Source: Glutamicibacter sp. JL.03c
GTDB lineage: Bacteria; Actinomycetota; Actinomycetes; Actinomycetales; Micrococcaceae
Reading direction: 5' to 3'
DNA length: 64,000 nucleotides
Assembly (NCBI RefSeq): GCF_025854375.1
Contig: NZ_CP107575.1
Location: forward strand, 124,001 to 188,000
This document shows, one piece after another, positions 44,509-54,145 of the stretch (within the stretch, counting starts at the first letter, position 1; every line of letters starts with the position of its first letter). A model generated the notes under the pieces. The model searched no databases, was not told the DNA's origin, and saw nothing but the letters and a program-made list of their open reading frames with translations. Position numbers and translations under genes: made by a program.

Positions 44509-45423
44509 CTATGGATTAGCGCAGCCTTCGGAGTGGTTGAGGGTCCACAGCTTCGCGGCGTCCCAAAAGGCCTGGGCGGCAGGGCTGACCGTTCCTTGGC
44601 GCTTGAGCAGGTCGACCGAAAGCGGTCCTGGGACATCGAGGGCGCGGAACGCCAAGCCGGTGGCAAGAGCGAGATCCATGAAGGCCTCAGTGACGATTGC
44701 GACTCCTGCTCCAGCGAGGATCAGCGGAATCAACGCCTCGCGGTGCTCAATTTCCACGGCAATGGTGCTTCCCTCGGCCATCGCCAGAACCTGGTTCGCG
44801 GCCCTTCGCATCTCTGTGCCATTCTGGCCAACGATCAGCCTCGCCCCGACCAGGTCCGCGGGTCGGACAGTGCCAAGGACCGAGGGCAAATCTCCGGGAT
44901 CGCGCGCTATGCAGAGGTAGCGTTGGCTTTCGACCGACAGCGCGTCGAGATCCTTGGGGATCGCCTCATGCTCGGGACGGCCTATGAGCCCAAGCTCAGC
45001 ATCGCCTGTATAGAGCGAGGCAATGACATCTTCGCGGTGCTTGGCGGCGCGCACGGTCACCGATACTCCGGGGTGCTGGTGCTGGAACCCGGTGATCAGC
45101 GGCGTCAGTGGATGGGCCGACTGCGACGACGTGGAGCTGATGAGCAACCGCCCACTTCGGAGCCCCTCAGCGGCATCGACCAATGAACGGGCGAGCCCGA
45201 TGCCGTTCAAGACATGGCGGGCTGCTGGCACGAGTGCTTCTCCGGAGGTTGTGAGCACCAATTTGCGTCCCACACGCACGAACAACGTGCTGTTCAGATC
45301 ACGTTCGAGGGCGTGCAGGGCTTGCGATACCGAGGGTTGCGCGACGAACAGCGCCTCGGCTGCCTTGTTGACGCCACCATGGTCAACGATTGCCAAGAAG
45401 TACGTCAGTTGGCGCAAATCCAC
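44509..45423 (-). CDS. LysR family transcriptional regulator
   Basis: A 304-residue LysR protein (HTH MDLRQLTYFLAIVDHGGVNKAAEALFVAQPSVSQALHALE). Same strand as, and 70 bases upstream of, the dehydrogenase gene, so it probably regulates that gene and the permease and may be co-transcribed with them. Confidence 0.9.
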   Translation of the reverse strand: MDLRQLTYFLAIVDHGGVNKAAEALFVAQPSVSQALHALERDLNSTLFVRVGRKLVLTTSGEALVPAARHVLNGIGLARSLVDAAEGLRSGRLLISSTSSQSAHPLTPLITGFQHQHPGVSVTVRAAKHREDVIASLYTGDAELGLIGRPEHEAIPKDLDALSVESQRYLCIARDPGDLPSVLGTVRPADLVGARLIVGQNGTEMRRAANQVLAMAEGSTIAVEIEHREALIPLILAGAGVAIVTEAFMDLALATGLAFRALDVPGPLSVDLLKRQGTVSPAAQAFWDAAKLWTLNHSEGCANP

Positions 45424-45571
45424 GTCGATTCCTCTTTTCTATGCCGATTCCTTGGCTGGTGTTCGGCGGTCATTCGATGGGCGTTTGATCGCCTGGCGGG
45501 ATGCCCTGAGGGTGCCCACGCCCTGCGGCTCCGTTTGCCGGGGACCGGGGCGGCACTGGCCACATAAGACA

Positions 45572-45610
45572 GCTGGCCTTCATCACGAGTTCACCGTGAT
45601 GAAGGCCAGC
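45572..45610 (-). terminator. terminator of the locus B leftward operon
   Basis: Perfect 16-bp arms (45572-45587 and 45595-45610) around a 7-base loop, 13 bases past the AhpD-like stop codon. Confidence 0.75.
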
Positions 45611-45623
45611 CGGATATTCTCGT

Positions 45624-45968
45624 CTAGGCGTTGGATTCCTGAGCTTGCGTGAAGAACTTCATGGCCTGCCAGCCATGGGTCACTGCGGCACCTGCGCGCA
45701 GCGCAGTGGCGACCATGACAGTCTCAGCAAGTTCTTCCTCGGTGGCCCCGGCTTTCCGCGCTCCAGTGGAGTGTGCTTCGATGCAATACGGGCATTGGGT
45801 GGTCAATGCGACCGCCACCGCCATCAGCTCGGTGTATTTCAGCGGGATCACGGCGTCGGGGTTGTTGAAGACGGCGTTGTCCAAGGCCTGGAATCCTTCG
45901 ACAGCCTTCGGTGCTCCCTGACGCAGGTTGCGGAAGTATTGGTGGTCGGTGTGTTCGTGGTATGCCAT
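45624..45968 (-). CDS. AhpD-like carboxymuconolactone decarboxylase family protein (locus B)
   Basis: A 114-residue protein with the CxxC-x3-H motif QCPYCIEAH. Almost the same as the island gene at 15293 apart from the last six residues and about five substitutions. The DNA from 45853 to 45995 is identical to 15507-15649. Last gene of the LysR-ABM-SDR-AhpD strand. Confidence 0.85.
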   Translation of the reverse strand: MAYHEHTDHQYFRNLRQGAPKAVEGFQALDNAVFNNPDAVIPLKYTELMAVAVALTTQCPYCIEAHSTGARKAGATEEELAETVMVATALRAGAAVTHGWQAMKFFTQAQESNA

Positions 45969-46044
45969 GCAAGCTTCTCCTGTCGTGGTGGTTGGCAATC
46001 CCTGGGTCTGTGCCGACATGGCGTGGACCCAGGGAGCGTGGTGG

Positions 46045-46815
46045 TTAGTTGCGACCGGCCATGACGCCGCCGTCGGCGTCCCAGATCGCGCCGGTAACCC
46101 AGCCGGTGGCGTCGGAGAGCAGGAACGCGGCGATCTCGGCAATCTCCTCAGGAGTGCCGACGCGGCCGATGGGGTGGAAGGAATCGAAGCCGCTGATGGC
46201 CTTGTCGACCTCGTCCTTGGGAATGAATCCCTCGTAGATCGGTGTGCGCACGACAGCAGGGGCGATCGCGTTGACCCGGATCTTGTGCCCAGCCAGTTCC
46301 ATGCCCAGATGCTGGGTCAGGGAATGCAGGCCGGCCTTGGCCATCGAGTACGCCGAGGAAGGTGTGGCAGCGATTGCCTGGTGTGCCCACATCGAGCCGA
46401 GATTGACGATTGAGCCGCCCTTTCCACCAGCCGCCATGTTCGCCGCGGCGGTCTGGGTGATGAAGAAGGTCGCCTTGTTCAGGTCGAGGTAGGAGTCGTA
46501 GTCGGATGCCTCGTAGTCGAGGAATGGCTTAGGCACGAACACTCCTGCTGCGTTGACCAGCAGCGTGGCGTCGGCGTGGTCGGATGAGAGCCGGTTGCGC
46601 AGCTCGGCTACTGCTTCGGCATCGGCAAGGTCTGCGGCCAGCGCGTGGACTGCGTGCCCGTGCTTCGCCAGCGCCTCCCGGGCCTCGTTGAGCTTGGACT
46701 GGTTTCGGCCGATGATGACGAGCTCTGCGCCTTCTGCTGCGGCCTTCTCGGCAATTGCGCGGCCCATGCCACTGGTGCCGCCGACCACGATCAGCTTGCG
46801 TCCTTCAAAAGTCAT
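46045..46815 (-). CDS. SDR family oxidoreductase (locus B)
   Basis: A 256-residue short-chain dehydrogenase. Cofactor motif [13 protein letters not shown] near 10-22; NAAG near 90; catalytic Ser in NLGSM and YSMAK near 155-159. Reduces a carbonyl or oxidises an alcohol with NAD(P). It has no counterpart in locus A. Between the ABM-like and AhpD-like genes. Confidence 0.9.
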   Translation of the reverse strand: MTFEGRKLIVVGGTSGMGRAIAEKAAAEGAELVIIGRNQSKLNEAREALAKHGHAVHALAADLADAEAVAELRNRLSSDHADATLLVNAAGVFVPKPFLDYEASDYDSYLDLNKATFFITQTAAANMAAGGKGGSIVNLGSMWAHQAIAATPSSAYSMAKAGLHSLTQHLGMELAGHKIRVNAIAPAVVRTPIYEGFIPKDEVDKAISGFDSFHPIGRVGTPEEIAEIAAFLLSDATGWVTGAIWDADGGVMAGRN

Positions 46816-46845
46816 GTTGTTCTCCTTGGTTCCGGGGCCTGGGGT

Positions 46846-47052
46846 TCAGGCGGTCTCGTAGATTCGGATCTCGGGTTCGGCCTTCAGCAACGGGGACAAG
46901 GCCCCAACGACGTCCTCGTCGCGCACAAGCAGCTCCTTGCTGGCGGCGCCGGGCACATTGTCGAGGAAGGGCTGCTTGTACCGGGCGTAAACGCCGGCGG
47001 CGGTGGCGCGATCGCGCTCATCGACGACCAGGGTGATCTGCAGGAAGGCCAA
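46846..47052 (-). CDS. ABM-domain protein with a 25-residue internal deletion (locus B)
   Basis: A 68-residue version of the gene at 15874. Residues flow from LLVRDEDV straight into VGALSPLLKAEPEIRIYETA; the 25 residues containing the conserved His-Gly-Phe and the following helix are absent. The frame is kept. The deletion ends fall in AGGACGTC-like repeats, so slippage is a likely cause. Start is TTG at 47052 with CGGAG upstream, matching the ATG of the homologue. Probably non-functional or altered. Confidence 0.65.
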   Translation of the reverse strand: MAFLQITLVVDERDRATAAGVYARYKQPFLDNVPGAASKELLVRDEDVVGALSPLLKAEPEIRIYETA

Positions 47053-47196
47053 GGCTTGCTCCGTTTCGTGCTGGTGGACCGCGGCCTGTTGATGCCGCAT
47101 GGCTTCTACGCTACGAGCGGGGCCGGGTTCAGCGGTAGATGGGCAGAGCGAATAGAGCCATAGGGAATGTGTATGGCCAGAGGCGGCTGTCGGCTT

Positions 47197-48096
47197 TCAG
47201 GCCGACGGCTGGACGAGCCGGTCAGCGAGGTCCTCGAGCTCGTTGGCGATGGGGGAAGCAGGATTCCAGACGGTCTCGTAGAAGATCTCCAGGACGCTGC
47301 CGTCAGCGTCGAGGACTTCCCGGTGCGGGGCGTTGGGGGAGGCGAGCTTGGATTTCGGCAGCATGGCTGAGCCGAGGCCGAGGTGGGACCATTCTTCAAG
47401 GACCCGGTAGCTTCCAGCCTCCCCGGGATAGGCGGAGATGTTGAGCTCGTTGTCGGCAATGAGGCTGCGGGTAAAAGTCGTCAGCCCGCAGGTGTCGGGC
47501 AGCAGGATCAGCTGCCGGCCAGTGAGATCGTCCAGGCGGGCGGGGCCCTCGCCGGGGCGGGGCTCGATCAGTACCAGTGGCTCGGAGTCGATGACCCGGT
47601 GGGCATAGCGTGGCATGGGCTCGACGGAAGGGACAACAATGAGGTCGAGGTCTCCAGCGACGAGCGATTCGCGCAGCTCACGCATATTCGCCTCGCGCAG
47701 GACCAATTGGCGACGGGCTTCCTGCTCCGGCTGGTCGCAGACCGCCCGGTAGGCGCTGACTACGAGCTTTGGGTCGATGAGGGGCGAGACGCCGACCCGG
47801 ATCGTTTCCGGTGCAGGCGTATTCCAGCGACCGGCCTCGGTGTGCACATCATCCAGCGCGACCAGTGCGTGTTCGATGCGTGGCAGCATGGCTTTCCCGA
47901 AGGCAGTGGGCGTCACGCCGCGAGGCGAGCGGTCGAACAGTTTCTGCCCTAGTGCCGCTTCGAGCTTGGCGATGCCGTTGGACAATGCTGGCTGGGTGAC
48001 GCCGTAGGACTTCGCCGCAGCGCTGAACGACCCGGTCTCCGCGACTGCCCGTACATAGCGCATTCCTTCGGTGCTTAATTTATCTGCCATACACAC
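47197..48096 (-). CDS. LysR family transcriptional regulator (locus B)
   Basis: A 299-residue LysR regulator, same length as and closely related to the gene at 16300 (shared MRYVRAV-ETGSFSAAAK-YGVTQPALSNGIAKLE and LILLPDTCGLTTFTRSLIADN). Higher GC than its counterpart. Divergent from the zinc dehydrogenase. Confidence 0.92.
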   Translation of the reverse strand: MCMADKLSTEGMRYVRAVAETGSFSAAAKSYGVTQPALSNGIAKLEAALGQKLFDRSPRGVTPTAFGKAMLPRIEHALVALDDVHTEAGRWNTPAPETIRVGVSPLIDPKLVVSAYRAVCDQPEQEARRQLVLREANMRELRESLVAGDLDLIVVPSVEPMPRYAHRVIDSEPLVLIEPRPGEGPARLDDLTGRQLILLPDTCGLTTFTRSLIADNELNISAYPGEAGSYRVLEEWSHLGLGSAMLPKSKLASPNAPHREVLDADGSVLEIFYETVWNPASPIANELEDLADRLVQPSA

Positions 48097-48130
48097 ATGT
48101 TATCGCTGGATTCACGTTTGTGGTCTACTG
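48091..48130. promoter_or_regulatory. conserved LysR operator/promoter region (locus B)
   Basis: Aligns without gaps to 17194-17233; keeps TTATC-N4-GAT, TTG and TCTACTG although the dyad is less perfect. Lies between the divergent LysR and dehydrogenase genes. Confidence 0.55.
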
Positions 48131-48191
48131 TCGACCGGCAAAGACTCGTAGTCTGCTCTAGTGGAGCAGTTCTGGACCGAGGGAGATCACA

Positions 48192-49229
48192 GTGGAATGC
48201 ACGGCGACGATGATGCGCGTCCATGCGCCCGGCGGCCTGTTGGCCGCTGACCGGGTCGAGGTCGGTTCTCCTCCGGAAGGATGGGTGGCGATCGACGTCG
48301 TTGCCAGCGGTGTGTGCCGCGCCGACCTCGGCACCGCAGCCGCAGAGCACGCTTCGGGGCCTGTCACGCCCGGGCACGAAGTCGCGGGCGTAGTCTGCGA
48401 GACGGGCTCGGGCGTTGAACGCTGGCGGGCGGGCGACCGGGTGGCCGTGGGATGGTTCGGAGGCAGCTGCGGGCGGTGCCCTGCCTGTCTTTCCGGAGAC
48501 GTCGTGCACTGCCCTGAGCGGAGGATTCCCGGCGTCAGCTACCCAGGCGGCTGGGCCAGCCGCTTCCTCGCCCCGGCCAGTGCACTGGCGCACATCCCAG
48601 ACGCCCTGGACTTCGTCGACGCCGCTCCGATGGGCTGCGCAGGCGTCACTGCGTTCAACGCAGTCCGGGGCGCTGATGCACCTGCTGGCGGCAGGATAGC
48701 GGTCTTCGGCGTCGGCGGGCTGGGGCACCTGGCGATCCAGTTCGCAGCGGCCATGGGCCACGAGGTAACCGCCGTGGCGCGCGGTCCCGAACGGGAACAA
48801 GCTTCGATCGCCCTGGGCGCTTCCGCATATATCGACAGCGAAGCCACGCCAGCGGGGAAGGCGCTGCGTGAGGTCGGTGGTGTTGACGCCATCATCAGTA
48901 CCGCCTCGTCGACCGCGCCCGTCGCGGAGCTGATCACAGGACTGCGTCCGCACGGACGGCTCGTCCTGGTCGGCGTCGATGCCGGCACGCTCGACCTGCC
49001 GGTTGCCCCCATGGTCGTGCACGCGCTGTCCGTGACCGGGCATCTGACCGGAAGCCCCGCTGACACTGAGCAGGCCATGGCCTTCGCCGTGAGGCACGGC
49101 ATCCAACCGACCACCCAGACCTTCCCGCTCGAACAAGCGCAGAGTGCACTTGATGCACTGCGTGAAGGAAGGGCGAGGTTCCGCCTCGTTCTCGAGACCA
49201 GCCTCGACAATGCGGGAGAACGCCCATGA
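48192..49229 (+). CDS. zinc-dependent alcohol dehydrogenase, MDR family (locus B)
   Basis: A 345-residue protein, same length as the dehydrogenase at 17296, with intact catalytic zinc ligands (CRAD, GHE), structural cysteines in CGRCPACLSGDVVHC and the Rossmann GVGGLGHLAIQFAAAMG. GTG start. The MFS gene begins inside its last codons (4-base overlap). Confidence 0.9.
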   Translation: MECTATMMRVHAPGGLLAADRVEVGSPPEGWVAIDVVASGVCRADLGTAAAEHASGPVTPGHEVAGVVCETGSGVERWRAGDRVAVGWFGGSCGRCPACLSGDVVHCPERRIPGVSYPGGWASRFLAPASALAHIPDALDFVDAAPMGCAGVTAFNAVRGADAPAGGRIAVFGVGGLGHLAIQFAAAMGHEVTAVARGPEREQASIALGASAYIDSEATPAGKALREVGGVDAIISTASSTAPVAELITGLRPHGRLVLVGVDAGTLDLPVAPMVVHALSVTGHLTGSPADTEQAMAFAVRHGIQPTTQTFPLEQAQSALDALREGRARFRLVLETSLDNAGERP

Positions 49230-50488
49230 CCTCCATCCAAACACTGGGCAGCCACCAACGGGACCGGCTCCAAAAACGCACCTTGTCCGTCCTGGTCATC
49301 ATGCAGATCGTCGGCACAGTCGGCGTCGGTGTCGCACCCTCGATCGGCATCCTCCTCGCCGGCGAAATCACCCAGAACGAGGCCTGGGCAGGACTCGCCC
49401 GCACTGCAAGCACGCTCGGAGCGGCCCTCATGGGTGTACCACTGGGAGCCCTTGCTGCCCGCCGCGGACGCAGATTCGCGCTCTCCAGCGGGTGGTGGGT
49501 CGCCGCTGCAGGCAGTGCCCTGCTTGTCCTGGCGGCCCAGCGCGGCCTCGTGTTGCCCCTTTTCATCGGCTTGTTCCTCATGGGAGCCGGCCTGGCCGTC
49601 AGCCTCCAAGCGCGCTTTGCCGCCACCGATCTGGCCGAACCGCGCCGCCACGGCCGTTCCCTGGCCCTCATCGTGTGGGTCGGCACCATCGGCTCGGTCC
49701 TCGGTCCCAATCTCGCCGTGCCCGGACGGCTCATCACCGCCGCCACCGGCCTCAGCCTCTACGCCAGCGCTTTCCTCATCGCCGCCGTCTGCATGGCGGT
49801 TGCCGGGCTTGTCTCCTTCGCGCTGCTACGACCGGATCCGCTCCTCGAGTCCCAGCGGGATGCCGATGCTCCGGCTGCCGGGCACTGCCAACCCGGTGCC
49901 TTCGCGATGTTGACGGCCGAGCTGCGCGTCAACGCAGCGGCCCGGTACGCGGTCTTCGCCGTCGTGTCCGCGCAGATCGTCATGGTAGCGATCATGACCA
50001 TGACCCCGGTCCACCTCACCCACCACGGAAGCTCGATCGAGATCGTCGGGATGACCATCAGCCTGCACATCCTGGGCATGTATGCCTTCGCGCCCGTGGT
50101 CGGCCAACTCACAGACCGCCTCGGCCACCGTGCCTCCATCCTCATCGGCCTGCTGATCTTCCTGGTCTCCCTCCTCCTCGGGGCAGCCCGCCCGGACGAC
50201 ACTGGCGGGATCATCGCCTCGCTGATCCTGCTGGGTCTGGGCTGGTCGTTCGTCAACGTCGCCGGGTCGGCGTTGTTCAGCTCCGTCGTCTCCTCCGAGG
50301 CGCGCGCGGCCTCCCAGGGCGGCGTGGATGCCCTGTCCAACCTTTGCGGCGCGATCGCCGCCTTCGCCGCCGGCCCCTTGCTCGCCGCGACGTCCTTCCC
50401 GTTCCTGTCCATCCTCGCGATCTTCGCTCTGGTCCCGCTCGCGGTCCTGGTCGTCGCCCGCGCCCTGCACCAGGGAGCCCAGCCATGA
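49226..50488 (+). CDS. MFS transporter (locus B)
   Basis: A 420-residue 12-helix protein homologous to the gene at 31082. Overlaps the dehydrogenase stop and the amine oxidase start by 4 bases each (ATGA), so the three are tightly coupled. It probably moves the pathway's substrate or product. Confidence 0.9.
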   Translation: MTSIQTLGSHQRDRLQKRTLSVLVIMQIVGTVGVGVAPSIGILLAGEITQNEAWAGLARTASTLGAALMGVPLGALAARRGRRFALSSGWWVAAAGSALLVLAAQRGLVLPLFIGLFLMGAGLAVSLQARFAATDLAEPRRHGRSLALIVWVGTIGSVLGPNLAVPGRLITAATGLSLYASAFLIAAVCMAVAGLVSFALLRPDPLLESQRDADAPAAGHCQPGAFAMLTAELRVNAAARYAVFAVVSAQIVMVAIMTMTPVHLTHHGSSIEIVGMTISLHILGMYAFAPVVGQLTDRLGHRASILIGLLIFLVSLLLGAARPDDTGGIIASLILLGLGWSFVNVAGSALFSSVVSSEARAASQGGVDALSNLCGAIAAFAAGPLLAATSFPFLSILAIFALVPLAVLVVARALHQGAQP

Positions 50489-51609
50489 GTGTCGAACACG
50501 ATCCCCGCCACGTCGACGTGGTCGTCGTCGGAGCAGGAGCCTCCGGCCTTGCCGCCGCCGTATCCCTGGCCCAAGCGGGGCTGTCCGTCGTCGTCCTCGA
50601 AGCACGGGATCGCGTGGGAGGCAGAGCCCGATCCATGGAAGTTGCCGGGGGAGCGATCGACCTCGGGGCCACGTGGTTCTGGGCGAACGAACCCCGCATC
50701 CAAGCGCTGACCGCGCAGCTGGGACTGCGCACGTTTCCGCAGTATCTGGACGGCGACGCGATGTACGAGGGCACACAGGTCCAGCGCCTGGACGGAAACC
50801 CCGTCGATGCCCCGGCATTGCGGTTCGCCGCCGGCGCGCAGGGAATGCTGGAAGGGCTGGTCCGCCGTCTGCCGCAGGGGATCCTGCACCTGGCAGAGCC
50901 CGTCGCATCGATCACCGTCGACGCGGGCGGCGCTTTCGTGAGCACCGACCTGGGCGGGTACCGGTGCGAGCATGTCATCCTGGCAGTGCCTCCGGCGCTG
51001 GCCGCGCAGCGGATCGCGTTCTCGCCCCCGCTGCCTGAGAGCATCCGGCGGATCGCGGAGGACACCGCGGTGTGGATGGGCGGCATCGTGAAGGCCGTAG
51101 CAGTATACGACCGGCCGTTCTGGCGGGCGGCCGGACTTTCCGGTTCCGCCATTAGCCACGTTGGCCCCTTCCGCGAGTTCCACGACCACAGCGGCACCGA
51201 GGGAACACCGGCGGCCATCTTCGCCTTCGCCCCGGCCGCCAGTTTCCCGGAACACGACCAGCAAGGCATAGCAACCGCCTTCCTCGACCAGCTGACGACG
51301 CTCTTTGGCCCTGACGCCGTCCACCCGCGAAGCATCCACGCCGTCGACTGGAGCTCCGAGCGATTCACCCAGCCCACGGGCATCGCCGCAGCCGATACGA
51401 GCCGTTACGGCCATGCGGCCTATGGCCAGCCTGTCCACGGCAGCATTCACTGGGCGTCCACCGAGACGGCCACTGCCTTCGCTGGCCACCTCGAGGGCGC
51501 GCTCCGCGCAGGGCTTCGCGCCGCTGAAACGATCCAGGTTCAGGTACTGCCCAACCGCCGATCTAACTCCCTCCAGCCACCCGATGAAAGAGAGAACCTC
51601 CTTGCATAA
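50485..51609 (+). CDS. FAD-dependent amine oxidase (locus B)
   Basis: A 374-residue flavoprotein: VVVVGAGASGLAAAVSLAQAG, GGRARS, AIDLGATWFWANEPRI, and C-terminal IHWASTETATAFAGHLEGALRAG. Counterpart of the gene at 18420. The frame is open far upstream (to 49144), but that part is a shadow of the MFS gene; the ATG at 50485 overlaps the MFS stop. Confidence 0.9.
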   Translation: MSVEHDPRHVDVVVVGAGASGLAAAVSLAQAGLSVVVLEARDRVGGRARSMEVAGGAIDLGATWFWANEPRIQALTAQLGLRTFPQYLDGDAMYEGTQVQRLDGNPVDAPALRFAAGAQGMLEGLVRRLPQGILHLAEPVASITVDAGGAFVSTDLGGYRCEHVILAVPPALAAQRIAFSPPLPESIRRIAEDTAVWMGGIVKAVAVYDRPFWRAAGLSGSAISHVGPFREFHDHSGTEGTPAAIFAFAPAASFPEHDQQGIATAFLDQLTTLFGPDAVHPRSIHAVDWSSERFTQPTGIAAADTSRYGHAAYGQPVHGSIHWASTETATAFAGHLEGALRAGLRAAETIQVQVLPNRRSNSLQPPDERENLLA

Positions 51610-52147
51610 CTATTTCAAGCCGCTGTCCGAGTTGCTCGCCGAATACGATCGAGCGTTGGCTTACACAGAGGATCTGTGGCGAGACCTCGACCCTGACGAG
51701 GTCCTCTGGCGACCGCATGAAAACTCGTCGGCGATTGGCTGGCACCTTGGCCACCAGGCTCATGTCGCCCATTTCATGGTCCGGAACCTCACCGCCGCCG
51801 AGCCGAGTCCCGACCCTGAGCTCGACGGGATCATGGATTCTGCCAACCCCGAGCAGTTCCGGGGCACCTTGCCTACCATCGACCGTCTGCGTTCCTTTCG
51901 CAAGACTGTCGCCGAACGCGTCCATGACCGCGTTGGCGCCATTGCAGCCGGAAACGTCGCAGCAACCGATCAGCTCACCGTCGTCGCCGGCCATATGCTC
52001 ACCGCGATCATCAACCACGAGTACCAGCACGACCAATGGATCGCCGAAGTCCGCTCCCAGAGCCTCGGCCACTATCTGCCGGAGGACCCTGGTAGTGAGT
52101 CCCTCTGCCGGGTCGATGGCTACCTGCTGCTCAACCCCTTGCGCTGA
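51584..52147 (+). CDS. DinB/DfsB-like protein
   Basis: A 187-residue four-helix-bundle protein of the DinB superfamily, with metal-binding-type histidines in GWHLGHQAHV near 49 and NHEYQHDQWI near 145. Such proteins include thiol-dependent transferases; function here unknown. I chose the ATG at 51584, overlapping the amine oxidase end by 26 bases, so it is probably the last gene of locus B's rightward operon. Confidence 0.75.
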   Translation: MKERTSLHNYFKPLSELLAEYDRALAYTEDLWRDLDPDEVLWRPHENSSAIGWHLGHQAHVAHFMVRNLTAAEPSPDPELDGIMDSANPEQFRGTLPTIDRLRSFRKTVAERVHDRVGAIAAGNVAATDQLTVVAGHMLTAIINHEYQHDQWIAEVRSQSLGHYLPEDPGSESLCRVDGYLLLNPLR

Positions 52148-52586
52148 GTACGCCGGAAGCCTTCGAACCTACTGGCCATCCTTCGTCGCACCAAGCGGTC
52201 TGGAGGGGCGATGCTCGTTGACGAACTGATTGATGAGGGGTAGACCGCCGATTTAACCTACTAGATGGTCAAGAACGAAGTGTTTCACCACAGGGCTTTC
52301 ACCCGGAGGGTGGCGGCGCTTACCGCGGTGATGGAGTTGATTGAGATTTGGTTACGAGCTGAAGATCCCACATTCAGCTGATGGCAGGATTAGTCCTTGG
52401 ATGATTCTGGAAGAGATTGGCAGCGAGAAAGGAATTCTCTAGTCTTTGCCGCTTGAGGTATTTAGAGAAGTTCAACGATCGTTACTCAGAAAGATGACAA
52501 GCTCGACATGCCAGTCGTGATTCTCATGGCTTCGTTGATGGAGTTTTTCCTTCAGAACCTCTCCGAGGCCAAGCGACGAATAAACT
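52148..52586. other. gap without a recognised gene
   Basis: Short frames only. Composition falls from high GC (locus B) to about even here, so this gap is a composition boundary. Confidence 0.5.
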
Positions 52587-53435
52587 TCAATGTTGTATGC
52601 GGTACTTACTGGGAGATACTCCATAATGGGAGCCGAATCGACGCGTCGCGTAGGATGCATCATGCCAACCTACAGCACGTCCAGCAGACGCCACTGAGAT
52701 ACCCTGCTCCCGCAGTAATAGTGCCATTCGTTCGGCTCGCAATTGGTTTAGGTAGGCCATCGGAGAAGAACCAGTGTCTCGTTGGAATAGACGAGTGAGA
52801 TGGGATGCGGAGAACGAGACTGCACTTGCTAGGCGCGCGATGGTCCATGCCGTATCCAGATTTTCACGCATTAATTGCTGCACTATCGATATCTCGGCCG
52901 ACGGTGATCCTAGACCTGCAAGTGAAGAACGATCTTTCGACTTCGCGATAGAGCTATCTAGTGCATCGAGTACGCGGTAGAAGTAGCTAAGTTGCCCGAA
53001 AATACCTTGTCGTCCAAAGGCGATTTTTGAATCAGCCAGATCGCACAACTCCGCGAACTCTGAACGTCCTAGTTTTCGACTGGTGACCTGACCGGGAGCG
53101 CGGATCTCATCTAAAGTGCTGTTTGTGCTGTTTGCGGGCAGGTGCTGTTGCAGCAACTGGGTCGACACGTATAGAAGTGATAATTGCAGAGAGCTGTGGT
53201 TTTTGTAGGAATGCCACGAGCTGGGCCCCAACGTCAGCACTGAACCGGGCTCCAAGACCAGAGAAGTGTTCTGCGTGATGTGTTGTGCTGACCCATCGCG
53301 GACAAGAACGATCTCAGCAAATTCGTGCCCGTGGGCCGCTAGGTCTGACTCATGATACGAGTGTGCCGTATGGACCAATGTGTCTTTGGTCGGAAATGTT
53401 TCAGCATGAGTGGAAGTGTACGAGACGTTCTTCAT
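52587..53435 (-). CDS. AraC family transcriptional regulator
   Basis: A 282-residue protein: N-terminal cupin effector domain (HGHEFAEIVLVRDGSAQHIT, LEPGSVLTLGPSSWHSY) and a C-terminal double HTH (TIARLASAVSFSASHLTRLFQRDTG; ISVASAGRAVGWHDASYATRRFGSHYGVSPSKYR). Its ATG overlaps the stop of the upstream GntR gene. Confidence 0.9.
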   Translation of the reverse strand: MKNVSYTSTHAETFPTKDTLVHTAHSYHESDLAAHGHEFAEIVLVRDGSAQHITQNTSLVLEPGSVLTLGPSSWHSYKNHSSLQLSLLYVSTQLLQQHLPANSTNSTLDEIRAPGQVTSRKLGRSEFAELCDLADSKIAFGRQGIFGQLSYFYRVLDALDSSIAKSKDRSSLAGLGSPSAEISIVQQLMRENLDTAWTIARLASAVSFSASHLTRLFQRDTGSSPMAYLNQLRAERMALLLREQGISVASAGRAVGWHDASYATRRFGSHYGVSPSKYRIQH

Positions 53436-54145
53436 CGGGTGATCGCCGAGACTGCACCACTTTGGGAGGCGTGTTGGGTCATTACCGCGGTGAGATGCTC
53501 CCTTGTTGCGGCCAAGGCTTTGATGCCTTCGCCAGCACGGATGGATTCAAGAATCGCCACGTGCTCATCAACGAAAGAGACTAACGGCTGATGATCTGAG
53601 ATCTCTCTTAAAGATCTCGCGGTACCTTCTTCTAGGGCTCGATACAGCTCTAAGAGCACCGGGTTGGCAGCCGACTCCACGACGGCAAAATGGAACTTGG
53701 CAGAGAATAAGTTGAGCTTCTCGGCATCGTTGTTCAGGGCTGCATGACGAGATTTTTCAAGGAGATCGGCCATGGCATTAAGGTCGTCTGGAGTCGCGCG
53801 AGTTGCGGCGAGCTCCGCTGCTTCAGCTTCGATGGCAAGACGCGCTTCAAGAACATAAGAAAGATGTTCGTTATCCAAATAACGATTCAAGACGGTGTTG
53901 AGCTCGCTGGATGCGCGGACGAAAGTGCCACTGCCTTGGATCGTTTCTAACATACCCACATGTACAAGAGCTTGAACGGCTTGGCGCAAAGTGACACGGC
54001 TGATTTTGTACTGTGTCAAAAGTTCGGCTTCTAGCGGTAGCCGCGAACCGATGGGCCACCTCCCGCTACTGATATTCTCCTGGAGAATTTCAATGACCTG
54101 CGGGACAAGTGTCGAACGTTTCGGCATGGTGGGGGTCTCCGACAT
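53432..54145 (-). CDS. GntR family regulator (FadR/FCD subfamily)
   Basis: A 237-residue regulator: winged helix (LPLEAELLTQYKISRVTLRQAVQALVHVGMLETIQGSGTFV) plus an FCD domain (FHFAVVESAANPVLLELY). Transcribed with the AraC gene. Probably controls the nearby MHS transporter, RidA and FAH genes. Confidence 0.9.
   Translation of the reverse strand: MSETPTMPKRSTLVPQVIEILQENISSGRWPIGSRLPLEAELLTQYKISRVTLRQAVQALVHVGMLETIQGSGTFVRASSELNTVLNRYLDNEHLSYVLEARLAIEAEAAELAATRATPDDLNAMADLLEKSRHAALNNDAEKLNLFSAKFHFAVVESAANPVLLELYRALEEGTARSLREISDHQPLVSFVDEHVAILESIRAGEGIKALAATREHLTAVMTQHASQSGAVSAITR

Noticed and set aside
49144-50484. Upstream part of an 821-codon frame ahead of the amine oxidase
   Set aside because: Arg/Pro-rich shadow of the MFS gene; the real start is the ATG at 50485 overlapping the MFS stop.
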